This document shows positions 35,260 to 46,600 of a stretch of 64,000 nt of DNA, one piece after another. The DNA is taken from assembly GCA_022592445.1 (NCBI GenBank), contig JABYQR010000002.1, positions 421,896 through 485,895 on the forward strand. The letters run 5' to 3'. The notes under the pieces are model-generated. The model did no database searches. It was not told where the DNA came from and saw only the letters and a list, made by a program, of their open reading frames with translations. Source of the stretch: Cytidiella melzeri (lineage: Eukaryota; Basidiomycota; Agaricomycetes; Polyporales; Irpicaceae). Each line of letters starts with the position of its first letter. Within the stretch, counting starts at the first letter, position 1. The translations under genes were made by a program, and so were the position numbers.

Positions 35260-35902
35260 ATGCATTTCTCCACTCTCATTGCTGCTTTCCTCGTCCCCGC
35301 CACTGCCCTCGCTGCCAACATCATTGTCAAAGTTGGCAACAACGGCACGCTCACGTACGACCCGCCCTCGGTGACCGCCGTAAACGGCGATGTCATCTCC
35401 TTCCAATTGTACGTGCAATCATCTATCATCAATGTCCCCGCTCTCGCTGATCCTGTAAATTGTTAGCTTGTCAAAGAACCACACGCTCACGCAATCGACA
35501 TTCGCAACACCTTGCCAGAACATCAGTGCCAACGGCCTCGACTCTGGCTTCCAATTTGTCCCACCAAACGCTACCACCATCTCGCAGTACAGCTTCACCA
35601 TGACCAACGTTTCCGGTCCTCTGTGGTTCTACTGCCGCCAGGCGAACCACTGCCAGCAAGGAATGGTCTTCGCCGTGAACCCCACCGCCCAAAAGACGTT
35701 TGCTGCGTTCCAAGCTAACGCCATGGCCTCTGGCAATGCGACAACTACCTCCGGTAGCGCCACTGTGTCCACCGCAGCTGCAACTGGCACTAGCTCACCG
35801 TCGAGCACGCCGGCGGCCAACGCTGCCAGTGCTTTGAAGATGGGCGCAAGTTCTGCGATGCTCCTCTCTGGTGTCGGTTTACTTGTCGGCCTGGTGTTGT
35901 AA
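35260..35902 (+). CDS. GPI-anchored serine-rich cupredoxin 1
   Basis: A secreted blue-copper-fold protein at the cell surface. MHFSTLIAAFLVPATALAAN is a signal peptide; then VKVGNNGTLTYDPPSVTAV begins the fold. One intron (GTACGT to GTTAG) splits the codon before LSKNHTLTQSTFATPC. The likely type-1 copper ligands are His in KNHTLTQ, Cys in LWFYCRQ, His in ANHCQQ and Met in GMVFAVN. The Cys-His spacing here is C-x4-H, shorter than in the two paralogues, and the second intron is absent. A Ser/Thr/Ala-rich stretch follows, with a hydrophobic C-terminal GPI signal ending LLVGLVL. Confidence 0.9.
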
Positions 35903-36750
35903 GGTCGCCCTCCCGTTTAACGGAGGGCGGTCTCCTCAGCTTGGGTTTCATGGGGCAGTCGGCTTCGGAACGTACATTTTATTGGCTAATTTATTTCTGG
36001 GCTATTCTCGATGGGGGTTGGTTTATTTTGTTAGTAATGCTGTGCATCATGCGATATCCTGTCTTTTGTCGTTGTCCAACAACGCAGTAGAGCTGGTTTT
36101 TCTTCTCTCGTCGTGCTTGCGATATGGTTGAGTGCTGAAGGGCAAGGTAGGAGAGGTCGATGTCTGGTAGAGACGGTTGTGTCGGTGGCCATCTAAATAT
36201 CGTTCTGCAGACCTTCCATTTCCGGAAAGTAGTGCAACGGTCGTCTATCTGTTTGATAGTGCAAGGGTACGTCGGTGTTTGAGAGACAAGCACGATGACA
36301 CTGACATTTAGCCACCGCAGCCTGCAAATTTTGGATACAAGATGCTTGACAACCGGGGACTGTACATGACAGACCGCATCACCAAAGTAACAGGCGCAAT
36401 TGCCTCCAAGGCAGCTGCAGCAGGTACTGGACATTGGAGACTTGTTCTTTGGACAGATGACACATACCACCTGCGGGGGTTGCTACGTCCAAAGTGCTGA
36501 GCTTGTCACAAAGACGCGACCTTTTAAACCCTCTGGGATCTGCGTTATCCGGCATATTTGCCTCACTTCCCCCTTCTTCCCCCCTTCACCAACCTTTCCT
36601 TCGCACGAGCAGAGTGAGTCCATCCAGTTCAAATCATCGCACACAACCACTTACTGACACATTGCGCAGGCTCATTACAGTCCCTCGTTGACTCTTCGCC
36701 ACACAAACCCTTCAACGTCGATTATCTGCCTCGCTAGTCCTAAACTCAAA
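35903..36750. other. Spacer between cupredoxins 1 and 2
   Basis: About 850 bp. A minus-strand frame (35991-36470) has no recognisable content. The end of the spacer (36540-36700) is C/T-rich and fits the 5' leader of cupredoxin 2. Confidence 0.45.
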
Positions 36751-37447
36751 ATGCGTTTCTCCACCGTCGCTGCTGCTCTTCTCCCCGTCGCCAGTGTTCT
36801 CGCCGCTGACTGGCCCGTGAAAGTCGGGGACACCGGTCTCGATTTCAACCCCTCAAGCGTCATGGCCGCACCAGGCGACACTCTCACCTTCCAATTGTAC
36901 GTCTCTTCCGCCGTCACGTAAAATCGCGTGTCTTCTCTGAACGCTGTCTTTGCTCCCAGCGTCGCAAAGAACCACTCGGTGACACAATCGACCTTCACCG
37001 CCCCCTGCACGCCCATGAACGCGACGTCGATCGACTCGGGCTTCATGCCCATCAGCGACCCCGGCCAAGTGCTCAACTTCACCGTCACAGTCAACGACAC
37101 CAACCCTGTCTGGTTCTACTGCAAGCAGGTCCTAAAGTCTGTCTCACCCCTTGTCATGTGCCTTCCGAGTTGCTGTCTGACTCTCCTCTTGTAGCGGCGT
37201 GAGCCACTGCGAGTCCGGAATGGTCTTTGCCCTGAACCCAACAGCCAACAAGACATTCGCTGCGTTCCAGGGCGCCGCCAAGGCGCTCAACGCAACTGGT
37301 AACAGCACCGCTAGCAACACCTCCTCCTCTTCTGGCAGTGCTCCCTCGCCTACATCCTCATCGAAACCCAACGGTGCATTGAAGGCCGGCACGACAGCAG
37401 CCATGCTCCTCTCTGCTCTCGGTCTCGTTGCTGGTGTCATGCTCTAA
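36751..37447 (+). CDS. GPI-anchored serine-rich cupredoxin 2
   Basis: MRFSTVAAALLPVASVLAAD is the signal peptide, followed by DWPVKVGDTGLDFNPSSVMA. Two short introns: one splitting the codon before VAKNHSVTQSTFTAPC, and one after WFYCKQ. Ligands as in cupredoxin 1 (His, Cys, His, Met) with C-x7-H spacing by my splice, then GMVFALNPTANKTFAAFQ. The tail has Ser/Asn-rich linker sequence and ends LLSALGLVAGVML, a GPI signal. The truncated reversed copy at 34299-34618 is closest to this gene. Confidence 0.9.
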
Positions 37448-38780
37448 GCTGTCGTTGTGTTTGTATTTGTGTATTGGACGTTGAGATTGGGATCAAAAAA
37501 AGAACATTGGATTGGCATGATGATGATCATGATTAGCACTGTCATTTTGCGTATTTTTATTTTATTTAGGCTAGCTACCTACGGTGTCGACGTTTTTATT
37601 GTTATATAGTTTTGTGCGCTTGCGCCATGAATACCTCCACTTTTAAAAATATCACTCAGGAGGCTCGTGTCTGCTCGAAATGCATTTCAACTTCAACTTC
37701 AATGTAAATACTTATATTCTTGGCCTTCCGACTTAGGGCCGGGGACTCCAGCTTTGAAGAAATTTGAGATTGAGATTTGAAGTTTTAGAACCGCATCCTC
37801 GAACGACGAACCTTACAGACCACGCCTTCATGAGGATTCCACGACAAGGTCACCAAGAGCGATTTATCGGCAGGTATCATAACATTCGCCCTCGACAAGC
37901 CGTGCCAAACGGCGAAACGTAACACTACCAGTCACTGTAGACTATGGACCAATCGTGAAGATCGTTCATCGTTGACCTGAGGTAGAGAGTATCCACATTA
38001 CCACAGATAAGTGCAACACACTCATAGCTTTTCCAAATTCACACTACAATATTGAAGCCCTCGCCTGGCCAGAGTCAGTACTGCTCATTAGTCTGCAGCG
38101 AGTTGGCTTGTCGCAGCGCTCTCAGGCTGCATGGCGAAGGGATCAATGTACCATTGTACGTGATCCAGCAACCGTGTTACTAGTAACGGTTTCCCCGCAG
38201 CTGCTGACTCACGCGAACGCGAATGCGCAGAGATATATTGCTTTCTTAACATATCTTACTAGCTAGTAGCTGCCTCAGGTGGGCGCGAGGAGTTCTCCAA
38301 AGCAAACGACGTCCCATCAGGAAACTTGAAATCGTACTATGACGGGGGGTTTGACGGAGCTGTCCATCGTCACGGTAGTAGGTGACATTACACTGTGTAC
38401 TACGCGCATTTCTCGTTCTGTACTGATGTCAATAGTGCGGACGCGATGCTGCATTGGTGATGCGCCCTCCGAATTCCGAGTCGGCATTCCGACGACTTCG
38501 GGCTTCAGTGACGGTCGAAAAAAAATGGCAGCTCAAGGCAACAGGTTATGAGGCAATGTGGCAAGTAGGTTAATTGCTCGAGAGCTTATCGTAGCCGAGG
38601 CTACATATAAAAGCCTTCTCATGCACCGCCGACTTTTGCAGTTCATTCAAGTTTTTTTTTCACTTCCTTTCGAGGCACGGCTCCTCTCATTTTTCTTGCA
38701 CTCTTTCACCTAGTTTGACACTAGACCACACGGCTCTTCCCTTCACTCCAACACATATTGCACGCTCTCACTTTCCCACC

Positions 38781-39356
38781 ATGTACGCCAAATCCTCGAT
38801 TGCATTCCTCGCGATTGCCCTTCAACTCGCTCCTGCTAGTAAGCCATGAACCCTACTGTAGCTCACAACATATACTGACGTCCGGATTGTTAGTGACAGC
38901 GCCAGCGCCGCAAATCGAGGTTGTGACCATCCTCGGCTTCGGAGAGGAAATTGCCTCTGTCAGCGAGGCTGGCGTTGGTTCTGATGGTCAAACGACATTC
39001 ATTGTCTCCCCCACTGGTTCCGCGGTAGCAGCAGCTATCTCTGGCCCAGGTACATAGTATTTTAAATCCCATCACGTCCTGCTCACTGTTTTTTGTTTTG
39101 TTTTGTTTTGTAGTGACTGTTATTAACGGTGGTGCTAATTCCGAGAGCAAGTTCCAGCTCGCCGGCGGAAACATCGTGGACAACAAATGTACCATCAACG
39201 GGAACCAAGCAGTCTGTACCGTCGTTGAGGAGAACTCTGCAACTACCATTACCTCCAGCTTTTCGTCTGCTCTTCCCACTGGATTCGAGACCTTCAGCCA
39301 GACTCAGGTATCGCCATCGTCTTCGCCGTCGCCGTCGCCCTCGCCTTCGCCCTCGC

Positions 39357-39388
<32 letters not shown>

Positions 39389-39412
39389 CTGCACTCTCTC
39401 TCGCCCTCGTCA

Positions 39413-39444
<32 letters not shown>

Positions 39445-39535
39445 AGGCCCGAACTCTGGTGCTCTGAAGGTTGGCGCAACCGTCACTGCGGGAGCGCTCA
39501 TCTCCGTTGGGCTGATGTTTGGGATGCTTCTGTAG
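38781..39535 (+). CDS. GPI-anchored Ser/Pro-rich secreted protein A
   Basis: MYAKSSIAFLAIALQLAPA is the signal peptide, cut by an early intron. The mature part (PAPQIEVVTILGFGEEIASV, then GQTTFIVSPTGS) is spliced to VTVINGGANSESKFQLAGG, NKCTINGNQAVCTVVEEN (two Cys, possible disulfide) and ALPTGFETFSQTQV. It then has a long (SP)n and Ser tract and ends LKVGATVTAGALISVGLMFG, a GPI-type hydrophobic tail. Unknown function; not the cupredoxin family, since the copper ligands are absent. The paralogue at 40845 lacks most of the Ser/Pro tract. Confidence 0.88.
39308..39452 (+). repeat. Coding TCGCCC/TCGTCC microsatellite
   Basis: A run of hexanucleotide and trinucleotide repeats, (TCGCCC/TCGCCG)n then (TCGTCC)n and again (TCGCCC)n, encodes the Ser-Pro and poly-Ser linker of the surface protein. 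The matching site in the downstream paralogue has only a few units (41362-41400), so the tract has expanded in one copy or shrunk in the other. The antisense frames give long arginine-rich ORFs that are artefacts of the repeat. Confidence 0.85.
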
Positions 39536-39849
39536 TTGGGCAGGCTCAGGAAGTAGCTATGCAGGGCTAGTGGATGAACTGTATGCACAGTTCAGGTTGT
39601 TTCAGTTGTGTCATTTGTATTTACGTCGAACGATGCGAAATCGCAGGTAGGTATTATGAGGCCAACACCATGCCGGAAAACCAATCCGCGGGGGTCTTTA
39701 TTGAACTGTGATATCGATGACCCAGAAGTGAATTTTGTACTCGGAGGGTAATTACTTCTACTAACTCATTCAACTGCCTGACAGAACATCAGGCTTGGGT
39801 GTTCGAATTTGTACATGTACAGTATGATTTGTGGCCTAGTGTGATGTGC

Positions 39850-41625
39850 CGCTTCGGGCCGGAGTACTCCATCCTCGATTCCTCGAACGACGAAATTCAA
39901 GTTTCAAAATTTGCTTTCAAGAGATCCACGACAAACCACGACAAGGCAAAGACTGTGACTCGGAATTTTCAAGAGCGAATAGTCTGGAGGTGCGCAACCT
40001 TTTACATCATCATTGACGCTGTGCAGAGACGTGACCGTGACTATCTTAGCGTTCGACCTCGACAAGTGCCGAACAGCGAAACAGGATACGACCAGTTAAT
40101 GTACTAGATGGAGTGCTGTTCAATCTTGGAGATTGTTCATCGTTGATTTTCGGTGCAGAATCTTTATGATATGTGAGAGCATGTGTATGCAACACGATTG
40201 GCTGGCCAACTTCACATTCAGGATAGTAGTGGGTGCTAATCAGTACTGCTCATTGATTTGCAGCCGGCGTGGGCTTGACACAGCTGTATACGACGGATGT
40301 ACGTGATCTAGCAATCATGCCAGTGACAGCTTCTCCGCAGTTGCTAACTCACGCGAACACGAATGCACAGAGGTTTGAACAGATCATAGCTGTGGGCGCG
40401 AGGATTTGTCCAAGGAAAACGACGTCCCATCACGAAACTCATATGACGGGGGATTGACAAATCTGTCTATCATGGTAGGCGACATTGCTCTGTTTATGCG
40501 TATTTCTCGTTTTGTGCTGATGTTGATGGTGCGGACGCGATGCTGCACCGGTGGTACGCCCTCCGACTTGGGAATTCAGCCTCGTGCCTCAGTTCGTGGG
40601 TGATAGTGGCAGCTCAAGGCAACGACTTGTGAAGCAATGTGGCAAGTATGTTGATTGCGCAAAATCTTATAGTGGTTGAGACTACACATAAAAGTCTGCG
40701 CATGCACGACTGACATCTGCAGTTCATCCAAGTCTTTCGCTTTCCTTCGAGGCACGGCTCCTCTCATTCTACTTGCACTCCTTCAACTAGTTTGAAACTA
40801 GACCACAAATCTTTCCTCCGCCCAATCACACATTCTACTACATCATGTACGCCAAATCCTCGATTGCATTCCTCGCGATTGCCCTTCTCGCTCCTGCTAG
40901 TAAGAAACCAGCCTTATCGTCGCTCACAACACATACTGACGTCCGGATTATTTAGTGGCAGCGCCAGCGCAGCTCGAGACCGTTCTCCTCCCTGGCTTTG
41001 GACAGGAAGTTGCCACTGTCAGCCAGGCAGGTGTCGGCTCTGACGGTCAAACGACGTTCATTATCTCCCCCACTGGCACCGCTGCCGTAGCTTCTATCTC
41101 CGGCCCAGGTACATGACATGTCCTATGTTATCTCACATCCCCTCATCGTCTGTTTTTCTCGCAGTGACCGTCGTCGCCGGCGGTACTAATTCCGAGAGCA
41201 AGTTCCAACTCGCCGATGGCAGCAACGTCGACAACAAATGTAGCGTCAACGGGAACTCAGCAGCCTGTACCGTTGTTGTGGAGAACTTTGCTACAACCAT
41301 CACCACCAGCTTCTCGACTGCTCTTCCCACCGGATTCGTAGGTTTCGGGCAGGCTCAGACTCAGGCGTCGTCGGCGCCCTCGCCCTCGCCGACGGGCAAG
41401 AAGAGCGGTGCTATGAAGGCTGGAGCAACCGCGACGGGAGCGCTGATCTCCATTGGGTTGATGTTTGGGATGCTTCTATAGTTGGGCAGGCTCAGCAGGT
41501 AGCGCTTACGGTGGGCTGAAGGATTAGTGTACTATATGTGTGGGTTGTTTCATTTGTGCCATGTCTATTTGCGTCGAGCGATAAAAAAACCGCATGTATT
41601 ATGAGGCCAACATCACGTCGGACGC
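39850..41625 (+). repeat. Tandem duplication, unit 2
   Basis: The second unit of the tandem pair (see 37725-39700), including the gene at 40845-41481 and a diverged upstream region. A GACGTCCCATCACGAAAC-like segment at 40421-40440 corresponds to one at 38309-38330 in unit 1. Confidence 0.75.
40845..41481 (+). CDS. GPI-anchored Ser/Pro-rich secreted protein B
   Basis: The tandem paralogue of protein A. MYAKSSIAFLAIALLAPA is the signal peptide, spliced in the same place. It continues APAQLETVLLPGFGQEVATV, then GQTTFIISPTGTAAVASISG, VTVVAGGTNSESKFQLADG, NKCSVNGNSAACTVVVEN and ALPTGFVGFGQAQTQASS. The linker is short (APSPSPTGKKSG) and the tail ATGALISIGLMFGMLL is a GPI signal. Exon structure is the same as in A. 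Function unknown. Confidence 0.88.
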
Positions 41626-42483
41626 GGGTCCATTGAGCATTACTCGCTGCAAAGAACAGATGCTCCCGAGCAGACAGCGCTATAGCTAGATTGCGCCCTC
41701 TTCCATATCGAGCAATCAGCGGCGTGGTGGCGTATTTCTGTTTTGAGAGCCACTGGCAGCCGTGGCTCTGACCACCACCGTACTGCTCTCTGCTTGCGGA
41801 CTATAACACTGATACTTGATACCACCCAACCCCTGGCTTCCAGCATACCACGGAGCAACTGCTGGCATGATGAAATGCTGCGCTGTTACTCGGAGTCATC
41901 TGTCGGGCCAACAGTTGCGATGCCGTGGTTTAGTGGATTCTGTACGTACGCACCTGGTATCTTCTAGCAGGAGAACTCTTGATGCCTTGTTTTCCTTTGT
42001 GAGCACGCAGGCATATCCTAGCAACAGCCTCTCTGGCAGCTCGCCGAGCGAATCATAGCCCGGCCTGAGTGCATAGTGCCTATGGCAGTTCTATGGTCGT
42101 CAAACTGTCATAGAAACGATTACCGCCTCTGTGATCCTCCTGGAAATACGGCAAAGCCCCTCTCAAATAGCGCATAGTATATCAATCATTAAGATGACTG
42201 AACAGATGGGTACACGTAAACTACAACGAACAAGTTACCAATGCAACAGCCCTCAGACCACGCATATATACCGCCGTCACTTGGACTTCCTCCCACCTTC
42301 GTCCTCCGGCCACTTTCGATTCCTTCGTCTTACGCTACGAGCTGTGTATGTCATGTCCCATACCGCTATCGTATGCAGCTTCCTAATAAATTCTACCTCG
42401 CACAGGCTCGGTTCTCTTTGCCTTCAATTCATCCGCGGCTAGCTCGTGTTGCATAACATCGTCAACCCCACAAAGCAAACACC
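41626..42483. other. Spacer before cupredoxin 3
   Basis: About 860 bp. Short frames here have no recognisable content. The last 250 bp are C/T-rich and are probably the promoter and leader of cupredoxin 3. Confidence 0.45.
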
Positions 42484-43300
42484 ATGCAGTTCTTGACACT
42501 TCTCCCCACCCTCCTTGCCGTCGGATCTGCGTTTGCGGCGTCGACAAACGTCATCGTCGGAAACAATGGAACGCTGACCTTCACGCCTTCGAGCATCACC
42601 GCTGCACCAGGCGACTTGATCAACTTTGTCTTGTGCGTAACCCTACCAAAACCATACTCTCGACCACTCATTCCAGTATAATTTGTCTTTGCCATTAGCG
42701 TGGCCGGCAATCACTCCGTGACCCAGTCTTCGTTCGGTACTCCCTGCGAGAACATCAGCACAGGTGGCTTGGACTCAGGCTTCCAGTTCATCCAACCGGG
42801 TGCAACCATGGCCATGCAATTCACCATCATGGTCAACGACACCAACCCTCTCTGGTTCTACTGCAGACAGACCAAGTTTGTACTCTTCTCTCCTTAATTG
42901 ATTGTTGTATCCGGATCAGTGCACTGAATCATACTCGCAACCGTTTTTCAGCCCCAAGGTCCACTGCCAAAATGGTATGGTGTTCGCCGTGAACCCAACC
43001 GCAGAAAAGTCGTTTTCCGCGTTCCAGCAAGCCGCCATGCAATCCGCGAACCAGACTACCACCAACTCGACTTCAAGCTCATCTTCCGCCTCCTCCTCAG
43101 GTACTAGTAGCGCCTCAGCGACAGGCTCAAGCGCAGGATCTGCCTCCACTGCTGCTGTCACCAGCAGTGCTGGTACCTCCGCGAGTTCGGCTGGAAGCAG
43201 TCCTTCTCCTACGACCACACCCAATTCGGCGGGAACTGTCAAGGTTGGCATGGCCACGAGCGCACTGTTGGCCGTTGTTGCTGCCAGCTTGATGCTGTAA
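42484..43300 (+). CDS. GPI-anchored serine-rich cupredoxin 3
   Basis: MQFLTLLPTLLAVGSAFAAS is the signal peptide, then NVIVGNNGTLTFTPSSITAA and PGDLINFV. The first intron splits the codon before VAGNHSVTQSSFGTPC, and the second follows LWFYCRQT and leads to PKVHCQNGMVFAVNPTAEKS. Ligand candidates are His, Cys, His and Met with C-x7-H spacing. A long Ser/Thr/Ala/Gly linker of about 85 residues leads to a tail ending ALLAVVAASLML. The gene has the same two-intron pattern as cupredoxin 2. Confidence 0.9.
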
Positions 43301-43669
43301 GCTCGCGATACTATCGTAGGCTGAGATCAAGCGTTGGCATGGGTACATACATATCAGAGCGGCGAGATGTAACTTATTTTCTGTAGGCATACACGTGTTG
43401 CTTGCTGGATGCTCTATATACAAGTGTCTCCTTGTATCTGACAGTCGTTACCGTGCACCGTGATGGTCCAGCTGCCGTGGCATACACGATGAATTGTCAG
43501 CCAACGTGCATATCTCTGCTGCCATCAGCCAATCAATGTCATGACCTGATCCGGGCAATGCAAGCTGTGCAATACCAAAAGGATACGACACCTGCATCGC
43601 GGACGACAGAGAGTTTGCGTACAAAGGCCCAAGTGATAAGTACAGAAATAACGAGCTTGTACTTTGAAG

Positions 43670-46600
43670 CTAAGACTCTACCATGGAGCCATTCGTCCTA
43701 TTCTCATCAGCGTTTGTCGTTCCATTGTTCGCAGGCTGTTCCGGTTCTGACAGCAGAACGTCTTCCACTACCTTATCAGCTTTGGCAGGAGGTGCAGGTG
43801 GAGCGTTGACGTCTTGTGGGTCTCCAACAGGCGTATTCGCATGGGAGGATCCCACGACGTCCGGCAGTGCCGGAGAAGCTGCAGGCTCTGTTTGTGACTC
43901 CTGATTTTGAGGCGACAGTGGCGATACGTGTCCGTTCATCATCGCTGGAGACTGCGGACGGGAAGAAGAAGCTGTCCTCGGAGGCGTCGGGAAAGGACCA
44001 TGATCGGAGAGCATGCTTGTTGGTTCTGGAGATGGGCTGGCAATAGGCAATGGCTTTTCGAAATCTGTAGGAACAGGGGTTGTGGCGCGAGGTGTGGGCA
44101 AGAGAGTCGCTGAACGTGGCGGTGCTGCTCGACTGAACATATGCGCGAAACGAGATGTCGTTGACGGTGGGGGAGAAGGTATCGGGTTTGTGTCCATTCT
44201 CTGCGGTTGTGGTTGTGGTGATAGCGGCTGTTGTGTCTGTGGTCCAACTCGTTTCTCCTGCACGACAATCTCCAGCATCGCTGTAGGTGCCCTGACGTTC
44301 TTCAGCCCAGAAAGCTTTTCGTGTAAGAAGCGAGCATCTGCAAGGAGCCTAGAGAGGGGATATAAGATGACGAACTGTGCAGCGTATATTAGTCTACTGG
44401 CCTCTCTTTAGCTTCGATAGTAGGCAGATCAATAGCTGCGAACTCTTCCGAGAGACGATGGTTGATTGCAGCAAACACCTGCGACATGACGAACTACAGA
44501 CAACACCACAATTCAGTATAAACGTATATAACAAAATGACCACGACTGGCCACGTACCTCTACAACCGAAACGGACAGGTAACGAGAAAGAACCTTGTGC
44601 AGCGTAACAGTTTCTTTTGCGAGAAGCTCCATGTACTCGTTTGCACCTCCACCGGGTTTCGGCACATCCCAGTTGACCACCTATTGACATTTGTATTGAT
44701 ATACCGCATGTCTCCAATTGTATAATCCTTACCTGAAGAGTTTTGATGTGCGCGCTCAGTCTATCTCCCATAATCGCGATGAGCTTCGCGTGGATCTCAT
44801 TTTGGTGCTCCTGGTAATCCTTGATAGCTCACTGTAAGTTCATTGTATGCGTCGAACCCTGACACCATCTACGTACCCTCTTGAGCTTATCAAACTCAAT
44901 CAGCATGACAGCCTGCTGTTGAGTGAGATGTCTTCTGAATGTCTCCCGCACGTACGGAATCAGGGAAATCATAATTGAGAGAGACTGAGAAGCCAACGCT
45001 GCCAAAGCCTAAGTCAGCGAAGATGTCTTTGCCTCCATCGAACACCAATGCTTACCCAAATGTTTCGCAGTGATGTTCTTGAGCCCAGCGGACCTCATAG
45101 CGCCAGCTCCAAGCACGACCTGACAAGTCCTCGAATTGAACGCCTTGAGCAATTCAATCACACGGCTCATGGTTTCCGTAACCAGCGTCGGCAAATTCAC
45201 GATGACTCGCAAATAGTCTGAGAGCAGTACGAGAACCTCTAGTGTCGCCGAAACTGCGAAGAAATTCCTGTCTTCGATCTTGAGATGTTTGCTCGGTCCA
45301 ATACCAGAGCTTCGTCTCCTTGAAGGGTCTGGTGATCGACGAGTTTGTAGGTGTTTGGGGTCATAACTGGGGAATAATGGGGAAGGAACGGGAGAGGAAG
45401 GCTGGATTGGGTTTCCGTTGAGGGTCGACGGGTTAGGTGATGCTGGAGTGGGAGAAAGGGTCGAAACCGGCGACATAGGAGGTGGTGGATTAAAGGAAAG
45501 CTCTACAGGATCCTGTATGGAAGCTTCGACCAATAGGTTCACAACTTGTTGCACAGGCGGATTCACTTCCATTGGATTCCAAAGCTCGTCTTCTACTAGC
45601 TTGGCTGATTGCGACAGGCGAGATTGGTGGAAAGCTTGGAGGAATGTTTTTGACTGCGTACGGCCACGTTAGTGAATGAGATAGTGGCTAGGCAATGTAC
45701 CGACCTGGCTCACGACAACGCCCCTCAAGCCGACTATCATCCTTCTGCAGATGATTTCAGTCTTCACCACGAAATCCCACGAAACATTGAAGAATATCCA
45801 GAATTCCTTGAGATCCAAGGACGTGTGCTGTTCTGTGCGTAGACTGATGACTTTTGCAGCACGCGCGTTCGCAAGCTCTCCAGCAGACGACAACACGTCG
45901 CCAAGCTCTTCTCGTAGCGCGGAAACGTCAAGACCCTTGGGTTGACTCAACACCGAACGCAATGTACGTCAGACGAAGTACACGCTGTAACACGTGTAGG
46001 TAAACTCACTGAATGCTATCCAACACCTCTATGATTATAGTGTTTTGTAACTGTATACCCTCGACGCAGCTAAGGAAACGGTCGTACATCGCACGGGCTA
46101 GCTCAAGAAACGCCGACTGCTCCATCGAGGCGATATCCTTGGCGGACTGGATGCTACATAGAATCCAATTAGGGTGTATTCAAGGCCTGAGTGGAGATTC
46201 CTCACTCTTCAGAGCTGTCTTCCGCGTCCAAGCTGAACAGAGGTATATGCTAAAAACGGAGATGGCGTTACCCTGCTGTCGAGCAAAGATACGTGAGGTA
46301 CTGCAAACTCACTCGCTTCAGGATACCTACAACCTCCGTCAGAACAACCTCGCGCCACGAAGTTACTGCCTCTCGAATGCTACCGGTCCTCGCTAGTGAG
46401 CGCAGAAGGGGTCTCAATTTGTCTTTGAGAGACAACTGCATGCCTTCATCCGCTTTCTTGTCGCCGTGCCCGTTCATACCTGAAGAGCTGCTCGGAGCCA
46501 AATGGGAATGATCTATGCGATCGACGAGGTCATTTTTCAACACGCTGACAATTTCCGAAGTCAGTGACGAAGCTATTTGCAGGATGAGAGTGCGTAGATT

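Larger units (their letters stand above)
37725..39700 (+). repeat. Tandem duplication, unit 1
   Basis: This unit includes a 1-kb upstream region plus the gene at 38781-39535. Unit 2 follows directly (39850-41625) in the same orientation. Shared landmarks in order: GGGCCGG.G.ACTCCA, CTCGAACGACGAA, CCTCGACAAG, GACGTCCCATCA, CTTTCGAGGCACGGCTCCTCTC-like sequence before the ATG, the whole coding region, and TATTATGAGGCCAACA after it. Intergenic parts are diverged, so the duplication is not recent. Confidence 0.75.

Noticed and set aside
35991..36470. Minus-strand ORF of 159 codons in the cupredoxin spacer
   Set aside because: No domain, no signal peptide and no splice pattern; it overlaps a C/T-rich leader on the other strand.
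39083..39588. Arginine-, glutamate- or arginine/alanine-rich ORFs on both strands
   Set aside because: They are artefacts of the TCGCCC/TCGTCC microsatellite that encodes the Ser/Pro linker of the surface protein.
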